Source: Desulfamplus sp964425195 (lineage in GTDB: Bacteria > Desulfobacterota > Desulfobacteria > Desulfobacterales > Desulfobacteraceae). From it: a DNA stretch of 64,000 nucleotides. Location of the stretch: NCBI GenBank assembly GCA_964425195.1, contig CAYRLG010000015.1:1-64000 (forward strand). Direction: 5' to 3'. Below the pieces are notes generated by a model. That model did not search any database and was not told the origin of the DNA. It saw nothing but the letters and a program-made list of their open reading frames with translations. Both the position numbers and the translations under genes were made by a program. Shown one piece after another: positions 17,887 to 25,177 of this stretch (its first letter is position 1; every line of letters begins with the position of its first letter).

Positions 17887-18861
17887 TTATACAGTTAAAC
17901 TTAATAACATCTGAGCTGCTGCTGTTGGTGAAAGAATCTGTTTTTCAACCCTACTTTCCACATCTGGCAGACATTTCATAACTTCTCTATTCTCTTTAAA
18001 CCGCAGTCTCAAGCCTTCATCAATAAGATGCCACATCCACTCCAATGACTGTTTTTTTCTTCGCAGTTCAAACTCTCCACTCTCCATCATCTTTTGACGA
18101 TGAAGTAAAACAGTCTCCCACACACTATATGTGCCGTTTGGAACTATAGAGCTGCATGTCAAAACAGGTGGTCTCCATGTAGGTGATTCAGGGGTTATCA
18201 TGTGCATGGCAATTTGGTACTCTTGACGAGCCTGCGTTGCTCTATGAATATTTTCGCCATCAGCTTTATTGATAACAATCGCATCAGCAACCTCTAAAAT
18301 CCCCTTTTTTATCCCTTGAAGCTCATCTCCAGCACCTGCTATCATAAGAGCTAAAAAAAAATCGACCATTGTAGCAACTGTAATTTCAGACTGCCCTACC
18401 CCAACCGTCTCCACCAAGACAACATCAAAGCCAGCGGCTTCACAAACAAGCATTATCTCTCGCGTTCTGGCAGCAACTCCTCCAAGAGTCTCTCCTGATG
18501 GAGAGGGTCTAATAAATGTGTTAGGGTGAGCTGAGAGTTTTTCCATGCGAGTTTTATCCCCTAAAATACTACCACCGCTGCGTCTGCTTGATGGGTCAAC
18601 AGCAAGAACAGCAACTTTATGCCCTTTGTCTGCAAGGGTAAGACCTAAGTTTTCCACAAATGTGCTTTTACCAACTCCCGGAACACCTGTGATACCAACA
18701 CGGATAGAGTTACCAGTATTGGGAATAATTGCATCCATAATTTGGGCTGCAATATCCCTATGAGATGGTAGAACGCTTTCAATTAATGTGATTGTTTTGG
18801 CAAGAATACGGCGGTTATTTTCAAGGACACCTTGGATGTAATAATTAGATGAATATGACAT
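17887..18861 (-). CDS. meaB: Methylmalonyl-CoA mutase-associated GTPase MeaB
   Basis: A G3E-family P-loop GTPase that protects and reloads methylmalonyl-CoA mutase with adenosylcobalamin. The 324-residue protein has the P-loop GVPGVGKST (residues ~59-67), VDPSSRRSGGSILGDKTRM (Switch region), VETVGVGQSE, and the NKAD base-specificity motif in DAIVINKADGEN. It lies directly downstream of the mutase gene (108 bp, containing a hairpin), the standard partnership. The older name ArgK for this family refers to a misassigned kinase activity. Confidence 0.95.
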   Translation of the reverse strand: MSYSSNYYIQGVLENNRRILAKTITLIESVLPSHRDIAAQIMDAIIPNTGNSIRVGITGVPGVGKSTFVENLGLTLADKGHKVAVLAVDPSSRRSGGSILGDKTRMEKLSAHPNTFIRPSPSGETLGGVAARTREIMLVCEAAGFDVVLVETVGVGQSEITVATMVDFFLALMIAGAGDELQGIKKGILEVADAIVINKADGENIHRATQARQEYQIAMHMITPESPTWRPPVLTCSSIVPNGTYSVWETVLLHRQKMMESGEFELRRKKQSLEWMWHLIDEGLRLRFKENREVMKCLPDVESRVEKQILSPTAAAQMLLSLTV

Positions 18862-18877
18862 TAATTTCCTTAAACTG

Positions 18878-18920
18878 TTTCTGAATCAGGATGTTATTTA
18901 TATTAATCCTGATTCAGAAA
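18878..18920. repeat. 15-bp palindromic hairpin between mcm and meaB
   Basis: Perfect 15-bp inverted repeat TTTCTGAATCAGGAT (18878-18892) / ATCCTGATTCAGAAA (18906-18920), loop of 13. There is no T-tract, and the genes on both sides belong together, so it is more likely an RNA-processing or stability element, or a dispersed repeat, than a terminator. The arm recurs near 12091-12111. Confidence 0.6.
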
Positions 18921-18969
18921 ATGTGGATGGTAATCAGTAATTTTTTACAAATAGTTAAAATTTAGTGTT

Positions 18970-21117
18970 TCAAACATCAATGATATTTAAAGTACGATTT
19001 GCTGACTCTGTTACTACAGTGCCTGGTCCAAAAATATCAGATGCACCAGCTTGCTTTAAAAAGTCATAATCTCCGGGAGGGATTATACCGCCAACAACAA
19101 CCTTTATATCATCAGCACCCTGCCCTTTCAGTGCTCTTATCAAAGCAGGTACAAGTGTTTTATGTCCAGCAGCAAGACTTGAAACCCCTACAACATGGAC
19201 ATCATTTTCAATTGCCATACGAGCAGCCTCATCAGGTGTTTGAAACATAGGGCTAATATCTACATCAAAACCAAAATCAGCGTAAGCCGTAGCAATTACC
19301 TTAACGCCTCTGTCGTGCCCATCCTGACCCATTTTGGTCAACAAAATTCTGGGGCGTCTGCCAGTTTTGGCTTGAAAATCTGCTGTTCTTTTCCTTAATG
19401 ATGCAAGTATTTCAGAGTCTCCAAACTCTGAAGCATAAACACCCGAAATACACTGTGTAGTTGCTACAAATCTTCCAAATACCTTCTCCATCGCATCAGA
19501 TATCTCTCCAACTGTTGCCCTTACTCTAACTGCATCAATTGAAGCGGCAAGCAAGTTAGTTTGGGAAGTAGGAGTAGCGTTTGCACCACTTTGTTGCTCT
19601 GATGCAACACGGGTAATATTTTCTAATGCTGCAGCAACAGCACTGTTATCTCTTTTTACCTTAATATCTTTGAGCCTCTGAATCTGCTCTTCTCTAACAG
19701 AATCTGAGACCTCAAGTACATCAATTGGCGGTTCATCTGCAATTGTATATTTATTCACTCCAACAATCACATCTAATCCCTGATCAATCCGAGCCTGACG
19801 TCTTGCTGCAACTTCTTCAATACGCATTTTTGGCATACCAGTTTCAATTGCCTTTGCCATTCCGCCAAGCTCGTCAATCTCTTTTAATATTTTGCGAACC
19901 TCATCAACAATATTCTGAGTTAAAGACTCCACATAATAAGAACCCCCAAGAGGATCTATTACAGAGCAGACCTTTGACTCTTCTTGAACAATTATCTGGG
20001 TGTTTCGAGCAATACGTGCAGATGTTTCAGTAGGAAGTCCCACAGCCTCATCAAAAGAGTTGGTGTGTAGAGATTGAGTACCACCAAGGACGGCTGACAT
20101 GCACTCCAAAGTAGTTCTGATAATGTTGTTGTATGGGTCTTGTTGAGTTAGACTCCAGCCTGAGGTCTGACAATGAGTTCTGAGCATCTTTGATTTGGGG
20201 CTTTTAGGATTAAACTTTGACATAAGTTCTGCCCATAAGAAACGTGCAGCTCTAAGCATAGCGATATCCATAAAAAAATTCATACCAATTCCAAAGAAAA
20301 ATGAGAGACGTGGGGCAAACGAATCAACATCAAGACCAGCAGCAATAGCAGCTTTAACATATTCAACACCGTCAGCAAGAGTAAATGCGGTTTGAAGTAC
20401 AGAATCTGCACCAGCCTCCATCATGTGGTAACCGCTAATACTTATTGTATTGAATTTAGGCATATATTTAGAACAATATCCAATAATATCAGCCACAATT
20501 CTCATTGATGGTGTTGGAGGATAGATGTAGGTATTACGGGTAAGATACTCTTTTAGTATATCGTTCTGAATTGTTCCGGTAAGTTGCTCTTGTTTGACTC
20601 CCTGCTCTTCTGCAGCAACAATATATCCTGCAAGAATTGGTAAAACAGCTCCATTCATGGTCATGGATACAGACATTTTATCAAGTGGTATTTGATCAAA
20701 CAAAATTTTCATATCTTCTACTGAATCAACGGCAACACCAGCCTTTCCTACATCTCCAAATACCCTTGGATGATCAGAGTCATAACCTCTGTGCGTTGCA
20801 AGGTCAAAGGCAACTGAAAGCCCTTTTTGACCGGCAGCAAGATTTTTACGATAAAAAGCATTTGACTCTCTTGCAGTTGAAAACCCCGCATATTGGCGAA
20901 TTGTCCATGGCTGGACAGTGTACATAGTAGCTCTTGGTCCTCTGACAAATGGTTCAAATCCTGGCAGAGAATCTTTAAACTCAACAGAGTCAAGGTCTTT
21001 AGCTGTATAAAGAGGTTTAATCTTAATTCCTTCGGGTGTAATTTTAGATAAAGATTCAAGAGGAACGCCTCTAAGTTCCTTTTCAGCCATTTTTCCCCAT
21101 GCTTCTAAATTTGACAT
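18970..21117 (-). CDS. scpA: Methylmalonyl-CoA mutase, adenosylcobalamin-dependent
   Basis: It interconverts (R)-methylmalonyl-CoA and succinyl-CoA by a radical mechanism. The 715-residue single chain has an N-terminal TIM-barrel substrate domain (YTVQPWTIRQYAGFSTARES, LPISISGYHMMEAGA-like GYHMMEAGAD, AVLGGTQSLHTNSFDEA). The C-terminal B12-binding domain (~580-715) has the base-off motif GQDGHDRGVKV with the cobalt-ligand His, VGVSSLAAGH and VVVGGIIPPGDY. It is a one-subunit catalytic form, not the split archaeal type. It is 41 bp downstream of mce and followed by meaB, so epimerase, mutase and chaperone are made together. Confidence 0.97.
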   Translation of the reverse strand: MSNLEAWGKMAEKELRGVPLESLSKITPEGIKIKPLYTAKDLDSVEFKDSLPGFEPFVRGPRATMYTVQPWTIRQYAGFSTARESNAFYRKNLAAGQKGLSVAFDLATHRGYDSDHPRVFGDVGKAGVAVDSVEDMKILFDQIPLDKMSVSMTMNGAVLPILAGYIVAAEEQGVKQEQLTGTIQNDILKEYLTRNTYIYPPTPSMRIVADIIGYCSKYMPKFNTISISGYHMMEAGADSVLQTAFTLADGVEYVKAAIAAGLDVDSFAPRLSFFFGIGMNFFMDIAMLRAARFLWAELMSKFNPKSPKSKMLRTHCQTSGWSLTQQDPYNNIIRTTLECMSAVLGGTQSLHTNSFDEAVGLPTETSARIARNTQIIVQEESKVCSVIDPLGGSYYVESLTQNIVDEVRKILKEIDELGGMAKAIETGMPKMRIEEVAARRQARIDQGLDVIVGVNKYTIADEPPIDVLEVSDSVREEQIQRLKDIKVKRDNSAVAAALENITRVASEQQSGANATPTSQTNLLAASIDAVRVRATVGEISDAMEKVFGRFVATTQCISGVYASEFGDSEILASLRKRTADFQAKTGRRPRILLTKMGQDGHDRGVKVIATAYADFGFDVDISPMFQTPDEAARMAIENDVHVVGVSSLAAGHKTLVPALIRALKGQGADDIKVVVGGIIPPGDYDFLKQAGASDIFGPGTVVTESANRTLNIIDV

Positions 21118-21158
21118 TTTAAGAAATCTCCTGGTTTTTAATAATAGTTGCGCCTGTT

Positions 21159-21563
21159 TTAATCACGCTGGCAAAGCTCAACAAGAACTCCAGCAGTTGC
21201 TTTAGGATGAAGAAAAGCTATTTTTGCCCCACCAGCCCCTATTCTGGGAGTTTCATCAATCAGACGGATTCCCTTATCTTTTAGCTCCTGTAAAGCTTCT
21301 TCAATATTTTCAACCCTAAATGCTATATGTTGGATACCTTCGCCCTTTTTTTCAATATATTTTGCAACAGGTCCATCTGGAGATGTTGACTCAAGAAGCT
21401 CAACTTCACTCTCTCCAACAGGAAAAAAAGCAGTAGTAACCTTTTGAGTCTCTACAGTCTCTGTCCCTTCAAATTTAAGACCAAGCACGTCTGTCCAGAA
21501 ATTTTTTCCATTTTCGATACTGTTCACAGCTATACCTAAATGGTCAATTTTTGTTATCTTCAT
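21159..21563 (-). CDS. mce: Methylmalonyl-CoA epimerase
   Basis: A 134-residue vicinal oxygen chelate protein that interconverts (S)- and (R)-methylmalonyl-CoA. Metal-ligand positions are visible: His in KIDHLGIAV, Gln/His in GEGIQHIAFRV, and Glu in VLVELCQ at the C-terminus. KIAFLHPKATAGVLVELCQ is the usual family ending. It is the first gene of the long minus-strand cluster and is divergent from the FMN-enzyme gene. The start ATG at 21563 follows GAGAGGAG. Confidence 0.95.
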   Translation of the reverse strand: MKITKIDHLGIAVNSIENGKNFWTDVLGLKFEGTETVETQKVTTAFFPVGESEVELLESTSPDGPVAKYIEKKGEGIQHIAFRVENIEEALQELKDKGIRLIDETPRIGAGGAKIAFLHPKATAGVLVELCQRD

Positions 21564-21740
21564 AGCACTCCTCTCTGTTGTTTTATTAATAAAGATGTTA
21601 AAAATATATGATGGCTATTGATGCTCTAAAGAGCGTTCAATGTCAACCACAAATGATGTTTACAATAGAAAACGATTTATATTTTAAAAGAATAGTGTTG
21701 TCATACAATAATTGTAATAAAGAGCAAAAAGGAGCTGCAA

Positions 21741-22784
21741 ATGAAAGAAATTCGTGACAATGCAAGACAATTAATGAAAAATTTCTGCCATGTATGTCCC
21801 CGTTGTGACGGACGTGTCTGTGCTGGTCAAGTACCCGGTATGGGTGGAGTTGGAACTGGCTCTTCATTCAAAGCAAACATTGAGGCTCTTGATAAATTGA
21901 AATTAAACATGCGACTTATTCATGATGTAATCGAACCTGATACAACTACGACTATCTTGGGCTTAAAAATAGCAATTCCGCTTTTAGCAGCCCCAATTGG
22001 AGGGGTCTCTTTTAATATGGGAGGAGGGATTTCTGAGTATGACTACATAAGTTCCATTATTAATGGATGCAAATCAAAAGGTGTGATTGGCTCCACAGGT
22101 GACGGTGTACCTGAATTCATTCATAAATCAGGATTTGATGCAATAAAAAATGCTGGCGGTTACGGTATTGCATTTATCAAACCTTGGGAAGATGAGGAGC
22201 TATATCAGAAGATTAAATTAGCTAAAGATAGTTGTTGCTCTATTATTGGCATGGATATTGATGCTGCAGGTCTTATTACACTTCGGAAGATGGGAAGAGC
22301 GGTCTCTCCTAAAAGTTTTAAACAACTAAGAGAAATTATAACAAATATCAAAAAAACTCAAAATAACTCAGAGCACCAGAATAGTGATATTAAGTTTGTA
22401 CTAAAGGGTATTATGACCCCTGATGAAGCAGAACTTGCATTTCAAGCTGGAGCAGATGCTATCGTTGTATCCAACCACGGAGGTAGAGTTCTTGATTCTG
22501 CACCTGGTTCAGCAGATGTCTTAGAAAGTATAGTTGATAGGGTGAGAGGAAAAATTACAATACTTGCAGATGGTGGCGTTAGAAGTGGGGGAGACATCCT
22601 CAAACTGCTTGCTCTTGGAGCAGATGCTGTAATGATAGGGAGACCTTTTTCGGTTGCAGCAGTTGGAGGATTACAAGAGGGTGTTGAAAGATATATTGAT
22701 AGTATTCATTTAGAACTAAAACAGGCTATGGTATTAACAGGAACTACTTCTGTTAAAGTGGTGAGACGTTCAATTCTTGCTTAA
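21741..22784 (+). CDS. FMN-dependent 2-hydroxyacid oxidase/dehydrogenase family protein
   Basis: A 347-residue TIM-barrel flavoprotein of the alpha-hydroxyacid-oxidising family (lactate, glycolate or mandelate dehydrogenases). The C-terminal half has the FMN phosphate and active-site motifs FVLKGIMTPDEA, VVSNHGGRVLDSAPG (catalytic His) and ILADGGVRSGGDILKLLALGADAVMIGRP. The N-terminus carries a Cys cluster, CHVCPRCDGRVC, not found in the classic enzymes but seen in a subset from anaerobes; it may bind a metal or Fe-S cluster. A short Asn-rich loop (TQNNSEHQNSD) is inserted around 22355-22390. The start follows AAGGAG. The substrate is not determinable; lactate is one possibility in this metabolic setting. 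Confidence 0.82.
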   Translation: MKEIRDNARQLMKNFCHVCPRCDGRVCAGQVPGMGGVGTGSSFKANIEALDKLKLNMRLIHDVIEPDTTTTILGLKIAIPLLAAPIGGVSFNMGGGISEYDYISSIINGCKSKGVIGSTGDGVPEFIHKSGFDAIKNAGGYGIAFIKPWEDEELYQKIKLAKDSCCSIIGMDIDAAGLITLRKMGRAVSPKSFKQLREIITNIKKTQNNSEHQNSDIKFVLKGIMTPDEAELAFQAGADAIVVSNHGGRVLDSAPGSADVLESIVDRVRGKITILADGGVRSGGDILKLLALGADAVMIGRPFSVAAVGGLQEGVERYIDSIHLELKQAMVLTGTTSVKVVRRSILA

Positions 22785-22875
22785 ATTTTCGATATAAATT
22801 TAGACATATAATTGTATAAGCAAAGAAACTTTAACTGGTCTGTCCCACTACCACTTTTTAGATTCTATTTATAAC

Positions 22876-22914
22876 TTTAGCCGAGCGACAAAGTTTATAA
22901 ATCGCACGGCTAAA
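22876..22914. terminator. Hairpin between convergent FMN-enzyme gene and trpA
   Basis: Inverted repeat TTTAGCCGAGCGA (22876-22888) / TCGCACGGCTAAA (22902-22914), 12 of 13 positions paired, loop 13. It sits between two convergent stop codons and probably ends both transcripts, although no long T-run follows. Confidence 0.55.
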
Positions 22915-22943
22915 AGATCGATAAACCTTTATAAAGAGGAGTA

Positions 22944-23720
22944 TCAAGCTATAATCCTTCTGATAAAATCACCTATAGCTTCAATTCCATTATCTTCTAC
23001 AACCCTAATGGTTTGAGAGCCAATTATTGCAATGTCAGCCTTAGCTTTTAGGTAATCTACATCAGCTTTGTCTTTCACTCCAAAGCCTACTGCTATTGGA
23101 AGATCAGTATTTGCTCTGCATCTTCCAATATATTCATTAAGGTCATCAGAAAATTGGGTCTCCTTGCCTGTTACACCTTTTCGTGCCATGCAGTATATAA
23201 AACCTTTTCCACAACATGAGAGGTATTTCATCCGCTCATTGGTTGTGGTAGGAGAGAAAATATAGATTGGGCACAGGTTGTTACTTTTCATTACATCTGC
23301 ATATTCCCCCCCCTCTTCCGGTGGTAGATCAGGAATAATTGCACCCTTTATCCCTATTTTGGTCATATCCTCTACAAAATTTTGAATACCATATTTATAA
23401 AGGATATTATAATATGTCATAAATAGAAAAGGAATATCAAAACGGCTTGCAGCCTTTTGTGCAAATTCAAAACATTGCCTTACTGTGGTACCCGCCTCAA
23501 GGGATTTTTGGTTTGCCTTCAAAATAACTGGACCATCAGCCATAGGTTCGGAAAAAGGAATTTGAAGCTCCATTAGATCAACTCCAGCCTCAACCATCTG
23601 CTTTACAATCTCCATTGAGGCATCAAGAGAGGGATAGCCTACAACAATATGGGTCATCAAAAGGATATCTTTTGTTTTAAGACGTTGTTCTATATATTTT
23701 TCAAGCATTGGTTTCACCAT
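22944..23720 (-). CDS. trpA: Tryptophan synthase alpha chain
   Basis: It cleaves indole-3-glycerol phosphate to indole and glyceraldehyde-3-phosphate. The 258-residue TIM barrel has the catalytic Glu51 and Asp62 in LMELQIPFSEPMADGPVI, with the 11-residue spacing of Salmonella Glu49/Asp60. GAIIPDLPPEEG and the C-terminal phosphate-binding VGFGVKDKADVD/AIIGSQTIR segments are present. It follows trpB by 63 bp. The ATG at 23720 is kept because it gives family-like numbering, though no strong ribosome-binding site precedes it. An in-frame ATG four codons later is possible. Confidence 0.95.
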   Translation of the reverse strand: MVKPMLEKYIEQRLKTKDILLMTHIVVGYPSLDASMEIVKQMVEAGVDLMELQIPFSEPMADGPVILKANQKSLEAGTTVRQCFEFAQKAASRFDIPFLFMTYYNILYKYGIQNFVEDMTKIGIKGAIIPDLPPEEGGEYADVMKSNNLCPIYIFSPTTTNERMKYLSCCGKGFIYCMARKGVTGKETQFSDDLNEYIGRCRANTDLPIAVGFGVKDKADVDYLKAKADIAIIGSQTIRVVEDNGIEAIGDFIRRIIA

Positions 23721-23783
23721 TTTTATATTTTATTTAATATTTTTTGGAATTTAATATTTTTTTGATAAATTTATCATCAGTAA

Positions 23784-25028
23784 CTAACGACTATAATCAA
23801 AAGCCTTCTCTTTTATAAATGCTCTCCATTTTGGATCAGCAAAAGCATCTGCAACTGTAAATATATCTTTATCTCCTCTGCCTGATTGATTAATGATAAT
23901 TATCTCATCAGATGATAGTTCGGCAGCTTCTCTAAAAGCTCCTGCAAATGCGTGAGCAGATTCCAGAGCAGGTATTATTCCCTCTTTTTTCATGGTAAGT
24001 TTTACAGCATCAATAACCTCTTTATCTGTAGCAGACTCAAACCTTGCCTCACCCTTTTGGTACATTTTAGAGAGAATTGGTGAAACTCCTATATAATCAA
24101 GACCAGCGGCAATTGAGTGGGTCTCTCTCATTTGACCGTCATTGTTCTGAAGAAAGTAAGTTTTATATCCTTGAGCAACTCCAACTGTAGCATCTGGAGA
24201 GCATAACCTTGAAGCGTGTTTTCCTGTATGAAGTCCATGACCTGCTGCCTCAACCCCAACACACTCTACAGATTTATCAGGAAATCCCTGAAAAAGCCCC
24301 ATTGCATTTGAACCACCTCCAACACAGGCAAAAACGCGGGTAGGAAGTTTCCCCTCCAACTGTAGTATCTGCTGCCTTGCCTCTTTTCCAATAATCGACT
24401 GGAAAAAGGAGACCATTTCGGGAAAAGGGTGAGGTCCACAAGCAGTTCCCAAAACATAGTGAGTGTTATCCATGTTTGTTACCCAATCTCGAAACGCCTC
24501 ATTAATGGCATCTTTTAATATCCGAGTTCCATCAGTCACGGGTATTACAGTTGCACCCATCTGCTCCATCCAAAAGACATTAGGACGCTGACGTTTTACA
24601 TCAACCTCTCCCATATAAATGGTGCATTCCAATCCAAATTTTGCAGCCATTGTAGCTGTTGCAACTCCATGCTGACCAGCCCCTGTCTCTGCAATTACAC
24701 GGGTTTTACCCATTCTTTTTACCAAAAGCCCCTGCCCCATAACATTATTTGCTTTATGAGCACCTGTATGGTTTAAATCTTCCCGCTTTATATATATCTT
24801 TGCCCCTCCAAAGTGTTGTGTAAGGTTTTCGGCAAATGTAAGTGGGGTTGGTCTGCATGAATAGTTTGACATAAGGTCTGAATAGGTTTGCCAGAACGCA
24901 GGATCATCTTTAATTTCACGAAAATGCCGTTTAAGTTCATCAAAAGTTGATACAAGAATTTCAGGTATAAACGATCCACCAAATTCACCATAATAGCCTC
25001 TGTCATTAATTTCTCTATCCTGACTCAT
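23784..25028 (-). CDS. trpB: Tryptophan synthase beta chain
   Basis: A PLP enzyme condensing indole and serine to tryptophan. It is 414 residues, of the TrpB1 type that pairs with TrpA. The PLP Lys is Lys92 in NHTGAHKANN. GETGAGQHGVATA-like AETGAGQHGVATA, GGGSNAMG (phosphate loop) and the C-terminal SGRGDKD are present. The start ATG follows GGAGGA/AAGG. Only trpBA is here; the remaining trp genes are elsewhere or absent, so salvage of indole is also possible. Confidence 0.96.
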   Translation of the reverse strand: MSQDREINDRGYYGEFGGSFIPEILVSTFDELKRHFREIKDDPAFWQTYSDLMSNYSCRPTPLTFAENLTQHFGGAKIYIKREDLNHTGAHKANNVMGQGLLVKRMGKTRVIAETGAGQHGVATATMAAKFGLECTIYMGEVDVKRQRPNVFWMEQMGATVIPVTDGTRILKDAINEAFRDWVTNMDNTHYVLGTACGPHPFPEMVSFFQSIIGKEARQQILQLEGKLPTRVFACVGGGSNAMGLFQGFPDKSVECVGVEAAGHGLHTGKHASRLCSPDATVGVAQGYKTYFLQNNDGQMRETHSIAAGLDYIGVSPILSKMYQKGEARFESATDKEVIDAVKLTMKKEGIIPALESAHAFAGAFREAAELSSDEIIIINQSGRGDKDIFTVADAFADPKWRAFIKEKAFDYSR

Positions 25029-25078
25029 ATTGCCTTATCTCCTCCAATTTAAACGTAACCAAACTCTAAAAACAAAGT

Positions 25079-25102
25079 GGGGTTCAAACTTTTTTGAACC
25101 CC
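25079..25102 (-). terminator. Rho-independent terminator after the chemoreceptor gene
   Basis: Perfect 10-bp stem GGGGTTCAAA (25079-25088) / TTTGAACCCC (25093-25102) with a 4-base loop. On the minus strand it is followed by ACTTTGTTTTT. It lies between the MCP stop and the trpB start. Confidence 0.8.
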
Positions 25103-25177
25103 TCTTTTTCCTACTTTTTCAAATAAATATCTAAAAAATATTGATTTAGTTAACCAACCAATATTCTGAACTGAAAA

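Noticed and set aside
20940..20970. tRNA T-loop-like string GGTTCAAATCC
   Set aside because: It is inside methylmalonyl-CoA mutase coding sequence and lacks surrounding cloverleaf arms.
25029..25177. Trp attenuator or T-box upstream of trpB
   Set aside because: No leader peptide with Trp codons or T-box features are visible; the hairpin is well explained as the chemoreceptor terminator.
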